Assembly: GCA_008711295.1 (NCBI GenBank)
Contig: VUYV01000099.1
Span: 2,790,509-2,854,508 of the forward strand
Reading direction: 5' to 3'
DNA: 64,000 bases
DNA from: Anarhynchus alexandrinus
Lineage: Eukaryota; Chordata; Aves; Charadriiformes; Charadriidae
Position 1 is the first letter of the stretch. Every line of letters begins with the position of its first letter. Below are positions 47,126 through 60,150 of the stretch, one piece after another. The translations under genes were made by a program, and so were the position numbers. The notes below the pieces were generated by a model that had not been told where the DNA came from, made no database searches, and saw nothing but the letters and a program-made list of their open reading frames with translations.

Positions 47126-50100
47126 GAAGGGAACAAGCATCTTCCTCCCTAGGACTGCTGTGCAAAGCAGCATTATCAAGTCAGAGTACTGAATATCGAG
47201 TCAGAGTATTGAAGCGTTGACACTTGGCTTCCACAGTCAAGACAAACCTCCAAAACCTTCTAGCCGCTCATGAAATGAAGAGATCGATACCAGGTATATT
47301 CAGAAGTTTGCATTTGGTTAATTTTATGCTTTTGTTTTGTAGCTATTTCCAAGCTGCTGATCAAGAATTTAAACTGTGATCTGCTAGAGAAATGTATTAT
47401 TTATTTTTTTTATAAATTTTGTTTAGTAGTCTGACAAGCAGAAGGTGCTTGTCAAACCTAAATAAAATGTAGCAGACAAACCTTCTCAACACCTGAAAAT
47501 TGGGACAAGTTTGGAAACCTCCACTCTTCTGTGTCTAACCCTTTAGATGGGCTGACATGCCAGGCCTTAGGTATTAGGAAGAAAACTAAGCAACAGCTGA
47601 AAGTCAGTGCTGTGCTTAAATAATAACTTGCAGAAACAACTCTAGAAAAACCTTAAGTATCCCAGTACTTAACACTGATTTTCCCACTTAATTTTTTACC
47701 CCCTAACAGCCACAGAGCTGTCATTGTGAACAAGATGTTGAGGGTTCTTCCTAGGCCAGATGTTCTGGATACTTATGGGTCATCTCCTCTACTGAAGCAG
47801 AAGGTCTCATCAGTGATGGCCACTTCACACTCTCCAGATATGGGCAACCCAGATCATTAGTTTATCAAATGCAGCCAACAATGCCTTGTGCACTTCTAGA
47901 CAGGACAGACAACTTTATTAACAAAGTTAGATCTAGTAATCAATAATTTTGTCTTCAGGAACCTTTTCCTCTTCCATTTCCTCTCATGCTTCTCACCTCT
48001 CCTCTGCCTTTTATTGGGGTTCTTGCATCTTCAGAGAGCACGATTTCTTTAGATTAGCTAAAGATGGGATTATCTCAGAATAAACTGCCCTCCTAGCATC
48101 ACTTTATTTGAATTACTGGATCTTCTAACTGGTTATCATAAAACAACATTCAAATATTTTGAGATCTTAACTGAATAAAGACAGTTCTGTCAGTGAAAAT
48201 ATTTACAGTAGCCTCACTAATTGAGACTGATTTCAGCTTCCTGAATCTCATTATGGTAAACTGGGCACTGCTGCGAAAGGGAAATAAATAGGAGATGAAC
48301 GAAAACAAACATGTAGAAACACAAACAACTGCTTAGAGTGACATTAATCATTACAAAAAAATCTGTCAAAAACATCCCTCTAACTGGCATCTATCAAAAC
48401 ATCTCAGCAGTTCATCATTGCACAGCCACTGTTCAGATGGAGACAGAACGTGCAACAGCCAGCACCGCAAACCTCACACAGCTCTGAATTTTTAAGTGAG
48501 ATATTCTGTATCTTAGAGCACTCCAGACACAGCTTGTTTCACAGCATTTCTCTGCTCTTCGTCCTGGATGGCCTGGAACCATCACTTTTCCCTCCTCCTC
48601 AGAGGGTGCAACATCTGGCAGCTAATTATGCAGAATGAAGCACTGCTTACCCTCTGTGTTTTCCGTCCAACAACCCACAAGAGATGGTAAAACACTGGAA
48701 ATCAAGTCCTATTACTACAAAGAGAAAAACAAACCAAAACAAACTGCTGTCCCAATTTCCTCTCATTCCCTGTCTGGACATGGTTTAGGAGTCCTCCAGT
48801 TACAGCAAAAACCTAATAATGCAGTAACGAACAACGTGCTTCTCAGAGAGGAGACAGAGGAGATCGGCACTTCAAACCTTCCCCCCGACACCTCCATGAG
48901 GAGCAGATGCCAGACCTGGGAGGAGTGAAGTAGAACAGTTCTTCCTTTCCTCTTAGAAAAGATGACACTACTTGTCACTTTCCTTACTGAGCACAGGTGG
49001 GAAATTTTGCTGGCTGAGCAGGAACAGATCTTCTTCCAGGATACCATGGCAGAGCAAGACCAACTACTTCTTTACAGATGTGTCTACTCAAGCCAAGTTT
49101 CTTTACTCTTGACAGATGAGGAAACCCCTATGTGAAATGAGCAGTCACAGAGCAGAAGTAAACAAGCTTAGAGTGTATAAACTGTTTGGTATTCTGTTGT
49201 TCCATAAATAGTTATTATTACCCAGGAGATCAGATCTGTCCACAGGAAAAGAAATGCCTGGTACATGTGCTGACTAAAATCCCCAACAAGGGGAAAAAAA
49301 ACAGAGAAAGTTTGAGGTTTTCTTATTTTAGTTTTCTTTGCTTAAACCAGGACATGTAAGCATACTTTGCCTCCTTCAAATTCTGGACAACCTTTCTCAA
49401 CCATTCCAAGAGCAGCAGGAACAAGACCAGCAACGATGGACTGTGTGCTGGCCTGTTTAATCAGAGCCTTGGGACCAAAATCTTCCTCTGCAGATGCCTA
49501 AACTCCACAGACACTGTTTAAGAAATGACTCAAAAGCAAAAAGAGCTGGTCACCACTGGCTCTAAGGAGTTGCCTGTTTTGCCACAGCTTGCATTAAGAC
49601 TGCCTGGAGCTGAATACCGTAGCTTTAAATACCTACCCATCCATCGCGTTACACATTTACAAATAAATTCTCAAAATATAAACAAAACTTGCAGAGCAGA
49701 TAGATGCTGTGCTGCTTATCCCTAATTCATTGCCTGGTGAAGCATCTGGTGTAGCTCTGAACATCCTTGAGACCATTCCAAAGTCGGTCCTTTCTGTCCG
49801 AGATGGAGCCGGAGACTGTCCCACCACAACACCTGCCATCCTATGGACTTGCTCGCCCTGCAGGGTCGGGGGCAGCAGTGCCTGGCCAGCCCAGGACAGC
49901 ACATCACAGACCCCAGTGATGGCTGCAGGGACAGGGAAAGCCATCGTGTCCCAAACAGCTTTCCCTTGCTTGTCATTTTTAGGTGACTTAACACTATTCC
50001 ATCTTTCCTGAAACATTCATGGGAACTGTTTATATTTGGAACAGCTCATCCATGGGCCAGTCTTTGCTCTCAGTGTAAAACTTCTGTAATAAAAAAAAAA

Positions 50101-50371
50101 AAGAAAAAAAGATCCAAGCCCAGAAACAAACACTTCTGGTGGCTAATACAGCATCGCCTTCCGTTAAAGACAGCAGAGATTCCATAACAGAGGCAGGCCC
50201 AAAGTAAAAGCAGATGCATACACAGCTTTTTATTTAGGAGAGTAACAGGTAAAGCATTGTGGTTTTGTGCACAGGCGTATTTATGTATCCTTCTGGTTTC
50301 AGGCTCTCTGAGACCCCACAGAAGGTCGACGATATTTTAATCTGTTTCATTCCTAGACAAATTAATTCATT
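47126..50371. other. intronic sequence, nothing recognised
   Basis: Frames of up to 119 codons (49657-50016, minus) overlap frames of similar length on the other strand in a locally GC-richer patch (49740-49960), which is not evidence of coding. An A run lies near 50091-50110. Confidence 0.5.
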
Positions 50372-50740
50372 TCATAGAATCATAGAATGGTTTAGGTTGG
50401 AAAGGACCTTGAAGATCATCGAGTTCCAACCCCCCTGCCATAGGCAGGGACACCTCCCACTAGACCAGGTTGCCCAAGGCCACGTCCAGCCTGGCCTTGA
50501 ACACCTCCAGGGATGGGGCCTCAACAACCTCTCTGGGCAACCTGTTCCAGTGCCTTACCACCCTTAAAGTGAAAAACTTCTTCCTAATGTTCAGTCTAAA
50601 CCTGCCCTCTTCCAGTTTAAAGCCCCCTCGTCCTATCGCTACATGCCCTAGTAAAAAGTCCTTCCCCAATTCTCCTGTAGGCCCCCTTTAGGTACTGGAA
50701 GGCCGCAATAAGATCTCCCCGGAGCCTTCTCTTCTCCAAT
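50372..50740 (-). mobile_element. CR1, 3' end with ORF2 C-terminus
   Basis: A young-looking 5'-truncated CR1 of about 370 bp on the minus strand. The + strand opens with two copies of the terminal octamer (tcatagaatcatagaatgg) and tttaggttggaaaggacctt. The minus strand encodes [20 protein letters not shown] then [20 protein letters not shown], the CR1 ORF2 C-terminus. CR1 similarity stops near ccttctcttctccaatcc. It shares its 3' end closely with the small copy at 63587-63665. Confidence 0.95.
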
Positions 50741-53700
50741 CCAATTTCTCAGCAATCTCTTCATCACACTGACATCATTTTCAGCAGTTCAATTCTACAT
50801 CTATTCCTAGGTATGTCCTGGTAGAAACATGAACCTAGGCTGGCACAGCTGATAAACAGATTAGAAACATTAGAAAATATCAATTTAGAAAGGGGAAACC
50901 ATATAAATCTTTAAAATCTTTTTTTTTTTTCCCTGTTTTCCAAGAACAGTACAAGACACATTATTCGAAATGTGCACAATTCTGAAGCTTACATCAGTTG
51001 TTTAAGCTTGGAACAATAACAAATTAGCGTGGCAGATGCAATGATTTTGAGGAAAATCACAATGAAACACTTCTCTTAAGAGAGCTGGACACGTTTTTTT
51101 CTGGTTTACATGCTGGACGCTGAAGCAAGCTACAGCCCTGACTTGCACACAGAAAGTTCTTGTGCAAGTAAATCAATGACTCAAAGAGCTTCAGGAGAGA
51201 AGACGACAAGTTCACTCTTAAAGGTATGGCAGATTACACAAAAAGGAAACAACTTTTTTCTGAATGCATAAATCTTCAGAACTTAGCAAAATAGAAGCAG
51301 AGTTTTAAAAACATAGTGCATAATACTAGTGAAATATGCCATCCCATTGCAGTCAGCTTCACTGCAGTATGTGCTAACGCTCTTGTCTTGCTTTCCAGCA
51401 TTACAAGTGATTTGGGTTGGGTTGAACCAGCGAGCAAGAGTCCTTGGGAAACTACAGGAGCTTCACCAAGCTACTGTGATCCCTGACACTATTACAACAG
51501 TTACAACATTGCTTCTATAGTATTTAGCAATTAATTTATGGATTTTATTTTGCTGCATAGTTAACTCAGAATTATAGTAAAAGGTACCAAGAAAATAATT
51601 GCCAACGGAGCTCACACTGTTCATGCTGCAGTGGAGTCAGAGCTTCTACAATATTATCCAAACAACATTCTCAAGTGACTTTTCACATTGCTACAAAGAG
51701 AATTTTTCATCTTTCTAGTTTTTTACCTTCATTTGCCTAATGTAGAGTTGGAAGGTTCCCTAGACTGTTTCTAATTTGGCTTAATAATCTTGCATAAATT
51801 ATCAGACTTGCTTTTCATCCATATTCTTAGCCAATGTTCATTGCCTCAGTGACAGCATTTGCATGCATTGACTCTCCTGAAATGTTTCAATAATAGAACA
51901 AAGTGTGACAGTAAGAGAGGAGGAGGGAAAGGTAGAAGAGGAAAATAAATTGACTTGAAATGTACCCAAAGATAGGAAACTTGATGAAAACCATCAGTAG
52001 GGAGTTCAGAAGGAACGATTACCCAGTCCTGAACACAATTCAGAAAACTCTGTGGGAAGCTGTACGCTTTTCTACAGCAAGAGGAAAGCTCTGGTGACAG
52101 ACAGAGCCTCAGAGACACCAGGGAACTTCTAGGGGGCTCTGGGGCAATGATGGGCTGGACCAAGAAAGATGAACGTTCAGAGAGTCAAAGTCAGAGTTTT
52201 AATAAAAGCAGAGATACCCAAACCCACTTTCTTAGGGGGATTTGAGGAAAAGAAGTTAAGACATGCATATCAAAACTACAGTGGTATTACATATACTGCC
52301 TAACTTTCATGCTCACTGATATTTTTCCTTCGTTTCATTTCACGCTCAGTGATATTTTCATTCACTCAAATGCATTTAGATCCTCAAGCAATCTTTGCTG
52401 CAAGATTTTTCCTGAAAGTTAAATATTCTTATTGGTATAGCTTTAGAGCAGATGGGCCACAGCAACAGAGCCCAAACACACATGCACAATAAAATATGCT
52501 TAGTTGGTGGCACGGATTAATTTTATTGTTTCTGTTACAATCATCATGCTCACGCAATATCTCCCCCTCCCTCCCCCCCCAATTAAAATTCACAATATAG
52601 AAATAACTGCAGTATTCTGGAAAACAAAAAAATGCAAAACCAAAAAAAACCCGTCCTGTTCCCACTCTGGCATAAAATGCAGTGTACGTACACTGAAGCG
52701 ACAGTGCATATGCTCTGCACCGTTTTTGAAGCCAGAAAGGCACACACTCAGTAAGGTCCATGTGCCCATATTCCAGCTTTCATCTAACAGTCTCACTTAA
52801 TTCAGAAGTCACGAAAAGGAATCCGAAGACAAACTTTTCAGGCATAAAGCCTGCGCATCACATGGGTTCACATACTTTTTTTTTTTTTAAACTTGAGAGA
52901 GGTTAAGCATGAAAGATTTCAGCTCCAAAAGTGGCTCAGCACATGGGAATTGCATCTACTGCTTTGCCCACTTTTTTTTATAGGTTAAAAAGTCAACACA
53001 GGACAGAGAGAACAACCTGCATGAACTGAAGGTGAAACCAGATCACTGCCTCCTGAGTCACAGCTCCCCATACCTCTGTCCTGGTGCCCAGACTGGCTTA
53101 TGGAGCTTTTGCAGTCCCATCACCTTAGCTCTTCATTCCCAAGGTGCACCCTTGGTGGGGTTTGTATTTGGAATTTGGTAATTCCATGATCTAGATCAGT
53201 GAACTGATCCAGATTAAAAATAATCTTGCAAAAAACAAGTAGATAGATGGAGGAGGGAAAACTCAGGTTCGAACATAAGGATTATTTTACTTTTTTACTT
53301 ATCCAGTTTATTGCACTGTCCGCAGGCAGTTGTGCTAGCTCAGGTAATGGAGCAGTGATGGGGCAGAGTGAACTCCTTAAGCTAACAGTGCCACATAGAA
53401 AAGGGGATGCAGACACAGAACCCAAGCTTTCTTTTTTTAAAAAAAAAAAAAAAAAAAATATATTGTTACATTATGCCACTTCTATTTCAACCTGACTGCA
53501 GCAGCATGCACATCTTCAGAGGCTGCCAGAAGTGAAGAAATGAGCTGTTGCCATTGAAGTTTGTTTTGGAGTACGAGTTGCAGCTGGTTAATCGGTGCTA
53601 TGAATTTAAGAACTAGCACTGAAGTACAGTTTCATCTGCTCATCTCTGGAATTACGTTCCCTATCATTGTTCTCTAAAAAAAAATTAAATAAATAAAAAA

Positions 53701-56700
53701 GCAGGGAATCTGTTGTGGAAAAATTAGTTATTTGACCCCACTTTAAACGGGGCTTTGGTTACCACCACTTCAGTACCAGAGGTTTGCAACACTCTGAATA
53801 AGAGTTACCAAATGCTGTCTCTTAATCCCAGCTTCCTCCTCTAGACAAGGCAGGTGGAAGGGACTGAAGCAGTTGGGGTGTTGTGAAGGGCGATCCAATT
53901 GCCCCAGTTATAAGTTGCAACAGCTCAGACAACAGTCCTCATTTGAACGTTAAAAGCAAATACAGACTGCGCTTTATGTTCACTAAAGTACAGCCAGCTG
54001 TGACAAGATACTTTGTGAGATAACATACTTTTCACCTTTAGGGAGAAGTGAAAGCAATTTAAGTCTCTCAAATGAGCATGTGACAATAAACCAAACATAG
54101 AAATTATACCTGTTGTATACTCTGAACCAATTCTGTCACTCAAAATCTACATTAATATATATTTTTTAAAAATCATCCTCTTTGTAAGTGCCTTCAAATT
54201 GGATATAATACACAACACACTAACTGTCGAGGTGAAAAAGTGAGAAAATCTTCACTCCAGAGCCAACATATAGGGGAGAGAAAAGGCACTACTTCATAAA
54301 AATCACGAGGAAAGAAAAGTAGAGCAGTGCAAAATGCTCCCCTTGCCAGCACGGAGAGTGGGTCAGCAGCTGACTGCACAGGAAGATGCATTACTGGAAA
54401 AGCCACGGAACTCTGGGTGGGGAGGTGCTGCCCAGACACCAGAAGTGATTTGAGGAGCGTGCATGTTTTGGCTCGCATGTTTATTTAGCCTGGGTTTTAC
54501 AAAACACAGAGTAAGGAGGTGACAGGAGGTAAACGTGAGCAGCAGCATGCTCCAATGTCCCTGGCACGAGCCAGGCGCTGAACAGCTCGGAGCAATGGGA
54601 AACACCAACAGCTTAACCGACCAGGGCACCGTCAATTCCTCTTTCTTCCCTCCTGTCCCCTCCTTTGAGTCCTGAACAACTTTAGCCAGAGTTAACCAAG
54701 GAACTGAGAGAAGCTAATGATGTTCAGCACTGCCCAGGAAAAAAATACACCTGCATCAACTTGTCCCTGCAAATTCAAACTTCAATAATGCAACATGCAT
54801 TTCCTTCGTCTTTGCTGTGGGGACAGGCAGAATAAGTAAGATACAGGATCTGAGGGGATTTGTGATAAAGACTCCTGGTCAGCGCTCCGGCACCCCTAAA
54901 CACCCTTTTGGGCGCTGGCATGTACAAATTTCCTTACAGAGCTGTGATTACAGCGGTTACTAGGGCACCAAATGTAACTCTGAGCTCTGAAACAATCTCT
55001 GCCATCATCATATGCTATTCCTGAATGCACAAGCACAGAGCAAGAGACTTAAAGAAGGGATAGGGGTTTGAGTACTCCCCATTCCTAGAACAGGAGTAAT
55101 CTCATTTTGAAGGGAAGCAGAAAGTCTTTCTCACAGCAGTGTTGGGGACACAGGGACCCTGACTTCAGTGGGAGCCTCAAGAAGTGTCCACTCTGTCATC
55201 GGACACAAGCCACTTTCACAGTTCCAATTAATAAAATGAACCACTTCAGTGTATTTCAAAATGAGATGTACATTATACATATGTTTAGAAGACAAAAAAC
55301 CTTACTATCAATAACTAATTCAGCATATATATACAATTTTTTGTATCTAAAAAAATTCAGAGATACTACCCACTGCACCTGAAGAGACCGCAAAATGTGC
55401 AGCAGATGGATTGCACTATAGTCAGGGAACAGTTTTGAATTCCCATAGCAATCCTCAGTGGCAAACTAATTATCCAGTCTATTTCTTCAGTCAGCTTTCA
55501 CAAACCATGTGAAGCTGCCATCTTTTGGCTTCCTCTGCTCTCCTTAAATAGTTAATCACAAAGGAAGCAGCCGTCACCTGCGCTGACAATCTCTAGTACT
55601 GAGCTCATGCCCTGTCACTTCAGTACAAGCCCATGCTGGGTATGGCAGTAATTCACAAGGCACCAAGACAGCCAAACATGAATAAAGTCAGTTCTAAGCA
55701 GAGAGTTAAAAATTCTCATTTTAAATATATATTTTTCTGAATATCTAAGTAACAAAGCAGGAAAGCGTGGAATGGAAAGATGCTCTCATATGCTTATTAT
55801 AAGAGGCACAGCTTCCTGGAAGGGGATATGGAAACAAATGGGGAAGTATTTGGGACGAGGGGACTACATTTTAAATTATCCTGACCCCTACTAAAGCTCT
55901 TGCTAAAGATTCAGTTCCACCTGAAGCCCCTATCTGCCATTTGTATGTAAGTATGCATGTAAGAATGTTTTTTTTTCCTAAAATATAAAAGCTGCATGAA
56001 CTATACCTGCAAGACAACAATGGCAATGAAATTTTTGCTGAGCTCTGGTACGAAGGAGACAGAAGTCCACCCTGTATACTCTAGAGAAAGGCCTTCGGGA
56101 GCTGTCCCAGCTATACACAACTGGCTTGTGGAAGTGGCAAAACGCACAGGATTCTACGACCTACAATATCAAGGGGGAACTAAACATCAGAAAAAACCCA
56201 CAGAAGAATGACTTGAAAACAACCCACTGAAATTTCTATGGCTGGCTTAAATCCCTGTCATGCATTCTCCGCTGATACGGAAGCTTAAGAAAATTTGAAC
56301 TTTATGTACAAAGAAACAATTCAGCGTGAAAATATTACAGGAGAGCTGTTTTTCCTCACAGTGGAGATCAGGCTGCAGCATTGAAATATAAGGAAAAAAA
56401 AAAAAAGACCGTGAATAAAATACCAGTCATTAATCAATAGAAAGTTTGCACCAGAATAATCAAACAAACCAAACTGATTGTTTCTGAACTGACCTAAAAA
56501 AGTTTGATTCATATAGGACTATCTCTTAGTATCAGTTAATTAGAAAGAGACGTTTACGATCATATCCTTAGTACTAAAATGGTCTTATGTATCTGAATCA
56601 CAAATATTAAATTCACTATTTTGGTCACAACAGCTATACATAGGTTGTATATTGAACCTCCCCTTTCCCCCTTATTCTGAAATCCTTTCAGATACCATTT

Positions 56701-58039
56701 ATCTTTCTTTAAATACTTCTTTCCCGTGTTCTCTTACCAAACAGATTTACAAGTCTGCAGGCTGCAGACATTCCCTCTTTACTGCCTCCTCTAATTTCTA
56801 GTATTGGCTGCCAACTTACAAGAGCTTGCGGTTGGAAAATTGTCAGTAGCTGAACTGTCCCAGGCTGGCATGTCAGCCGCAAACCGTGGGCAGAGGTCTC
56901 CTTTCTCATTTGATAAATAATAGGGCATAGAAAGGACTGTACACAGGCAGCATCGTTTCCACAGTAAGGCCAGACATGCAGGAGACTGCAGTGTTACCAC
57001 TGCAAACACAAGTTAGCGCCTTCTACAAAAAGGTCAAAGCATTAGCTCCAGACTTGTAGGTGACCTCAGACCTACTAAAAATAGTCTAATTCACTGAACA
57101 TAGTAGTCTAATTCTCTGACCTACCGATGTCATTTTACCAAAGACACTTGTCATTTTCTTTGTATCATTCCGAAACCAGTAACTGTACTTCAGGCCCTTT
57201 GAATCATTATCTACTGTTGGGAGATTTGCAAGTAGCAGAATCCTATTGCCCTGGAAAGTGGAAAAATTAGATAACTCCTTCCTTTACAGTGAGCAGCAGA
57301 TAGAGCCCACAGCCAGCTCCTACACTGAGATGCAGTACTGAGATCATGCATCCATTTCTCGTGGTGAGGAGCCACTGCCACGATTCAGATTACAGCATGT
57401 TTTTCTGACGCTACGCCAGTCTGCCCTTAAGGCATAATAATTCAAAAACACAGGACCAAGCAAAACAAAAACACAAGCATGGGCAAAATGTATCAGACAA
57501 AACGTCCATTTTGCCCAATACTTGATGTCTGTGGCCATTGGTGAATATTTCAGTAAAAAAGCTTAAGTGGGGAGTATATAAAGCTACACTCTGTCCCCAT
57601 ATCCATTTAGGTTCCAGCCTCCTGTAACTTAGAGATTTCCACGCCTGTTTCTGAATCCTTATGGTCAATAGAACCTGACTGTCAATCTTTTTATTTTTTT
57701 TTCATCTTTTGCCCACTATGGAACTTATTCTCAGAAAAACGTAACTGGAAATAGCATGAAATAGCATTTCCCTTTGTTTATTTTAAACATGGTGCACAAT
57801 ATTTACATTTAGTACCTCCAAATCTTGTACTGAGACAAGCAATCACCTAAACACCTTCTCCATGCCATTCACTATGTTACACATACCTGGGAATACCCTC
57901 TGCTTGCTCGGCCTCAAACTGGAAAGTCTAAGTCTGTTCATTCATTCTGAGCATGGAAATAGCTCTGTTTTTGTTTAGTCTTTATGACCACTATATATAC
58001 CTAATTCTTGTACATCTGTTTCAAAATTAGTTGAAGAGA
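50741..58039. other. intronic sequence, simple repeats only
   Basis: About 7.3 kb. A T run at about 50920-50930; a C-rich run near 52562-52580; T7 followed by A20 at 53432-53458; an imperfect 32-bp-spaced duplication near 52307-52360 (catgctcactgatatttt versus cacgctcagtgatatttt). Frames of up to 110 codons, none recognisable. Confidence 0.5.
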
Positions 58040-59620
58040 ATTAGATGTGTTATTGAAGATGGAGGCACAAGGGATATTTATACAGTGTCACAACATATTC
58101 TTGGGTTTTCTGCATTTATCTCCTAATATATCCAGAGTCTTTTAACCATCACTGGTCAATCATCCACAGTACCATCCACAGAACCATCCACAGTAATTCC
58201 AAGTTCTCTTTCCCGATTTGCAATGCATAAGTCCATCATTAGGTATATGCTGTCAGATCAGTCTTCTCAAAAAACACTACCTTACATCTATCAGAACTGA
58301 ACTGGCCTGCTATTTTATTGCCCCATCACTGAGCGCTGCGAGATCCCTCTCACATTCCGCTTTTGGTTTTGCTACCTGGAAAAATGTGTCAGTGCTTTAT
58401 TATTCATCCTCCATTCCAGATAGTTTATGAGCACTCGGAACAGCAGAGACCCCAGCACACGTTCTCCACAGGACTCCAAGGGTAATGCCCCTGTACTGCC
58501 CAATCTTATTTTTTTTTCTCCATACAGTTTCCAATCTTTACGTAGTCACTACCTAACTCCAGCTGGATTACACTAGTTTGATTTCCCAAAAATCTCTGAA
58601 ACACTGTTTGGTTGGGTTTTCTGGTTGGGTTTTGTTGGTTTTTTGGGGTGTGTGGGTTTTGTTTTGCCTTTTTTTTTTTTTTTTTAAAAAATCAGACATA
58701 TAGTATTAGTTAAATCGCGTTTATGAAATGATCAATCAGCCATTCAAACAACAGAAGCAGATTTACAGGGCAGGACTTCTTGCTGCAGAAGACAACTTGA
58801 CTCCTCTCTGTCATCCATCACCTTTATTCCTGTGAATGAATGAACACTAATTCCATTCTTTTTTTTTTTTAATATCTTTTTTACCAAAGTGCCTAATAGA
58901 GAAACCAGGCTCACTATTAGTTTCTAGTTTCCCCAACGCTCCACGGGCCCCTCTTGAAAAACCTGACACGTTTACTGCTTTTCATTCTATTCTAAGGCCA
59001 ATTTAAGCAATGATTATACACAACCATGTGTAACTCGGCAACTTCACCACCGAGTTCTTCACAAAGTGAGAACTTTTCCTAGCAATTCATTGTGCCGATT
59101 TGCTCCAAAACGTCAACCTTCTGTCAGCTTCCCCCAGCTTGTCCCCCAGAAAGGAAGGCTCCACAGGGGAACTGTGCTGCCATGAATAGCAATGCAAATA
59201 ACTTCTCTGCTATGGCTTTACCTTCCCTTAGCTTACATCTAATATTATGATCATCTATCAGCCCATCGGGATCTCTTGGCAGGCTTTCTACTTTTGACAG
59301 TTAGACAAAAAGCTTTTTTTTTTTTTATGCCTTTATAATGTTGTTCCTCAACATTTTTTTGGCCTACCTCATTATGGTTTATATTTAACTTGCCAAAGTT
59401 AATGCTCTTTCCTATTCTTCTCATTTGGATACAACTCCTGCTTCAGAAAGATGACTTATTTCTAGGAGCCTTGTTTACTTTACTGTTTAAGCCAGTCCTC
59501 ATTCATTTTTGTGGCTTTCCTTCAATCCTTTCCTTCTCTTATTTCCACTCCCTTCTTGGACTTTCACCATCAAAACTAGACACAGTATTCTAGAAGTCTT
59601 GGGTTGTGGGTTTTTTTTCG
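58040..59620 (-). mobile_element. long decayed old CR1-lineage ORF2 copy
   Basis: Several + strand blocks in the right order match the antisense of the old archosaur/turtle CR1 ORF2 as I remember it. Examples: gaggcacaagggatatttat region, catccacagtaattccaagttc, cctgctattttattgcccca, gatagtttatgagcactcgg, aacagcagagaccccagcac (the antisense of the G-V-P-Q-G-S-V-L-G-P motif), ctctgctatggctttacctt and gcccatcgggatctcttggc. All frames are broken. It includes a T run at 58665-58685 with GT-rich text before it, probably a later expansion. Boundaries are approximate. Confidence 0.7.
58161..58196. repeat. 12-bp tandem repeat, three copies
   Basis: catccacag recurs at 58161, 58173 and 58185 with a 12-bp period, within the old CR1 copy. 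The unrepeated CR1 antisense phrase (atccacaatgactccaagatc) suggests a local expansion after insertion. Confidence 0.85.
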
Positions 59621-59794
59621 GGGGTGCGTGTGTTTAATTTTGAATCAGTGCTACACAAATTTCTCAACTTATGTGTGTACATATGAACATGAAATAGCAT
59701 TTCAGCTACAATATTTTGTTGAGAATACATGAAGTTTTCTCTGTGCTTGTTTCCAAGACAAGTTTCCCTATCTTGAAAGTATAATCTGCATTTG

Positions 59795-60150
59795 TTCCTC
59801 CCAGATGTCTTATTTCATATTGGATGTATTAACATATATTTTGCTGGACTGTGGCCATTTAAATCAGGCAATCCAGATTGTTCTCTAAAAGTAACTAATC
59901 CTTTATTTAGTACTCTCCAATAAGCGCATCATTTGCACACTTAACCTAGGATTTTTTCCAGCCAGGATTATTGATGAAGGCATCAAGCTAGAATGAGGAC
60001 TGATCGACTGAGGACCTCATAAAAAAAACTCTTTAGTCTTTCCTTACCAGAAACAACATTTTGAGATTTCTCAGGGCATTGCTCTTTAATCCATCTAGTG
60101 CTTGCTTACGCTTGGTAAAGTCTGAACTCACATTTTTACCATTAAAGAAG
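59795..60150 (-). mobile_element. second old CR1/L3-like fragment
   Basis: The + strand gcatttgttcctcccagatg, gatgtattaacatatatttt, gctggactgtggccatttaa and attgatgaaggcatcaagct resemble another remembered antisense CR1/L3-lineage family, distinct from the copy ending near 59620. Family assignment is uncertain; limits are approximate. Confidence 0.45.

Noticed and set aside
50460..50669. 69-codon minus-strand frame
   Set aside because: CR1 ORF2 C-terminus, not a host gene.
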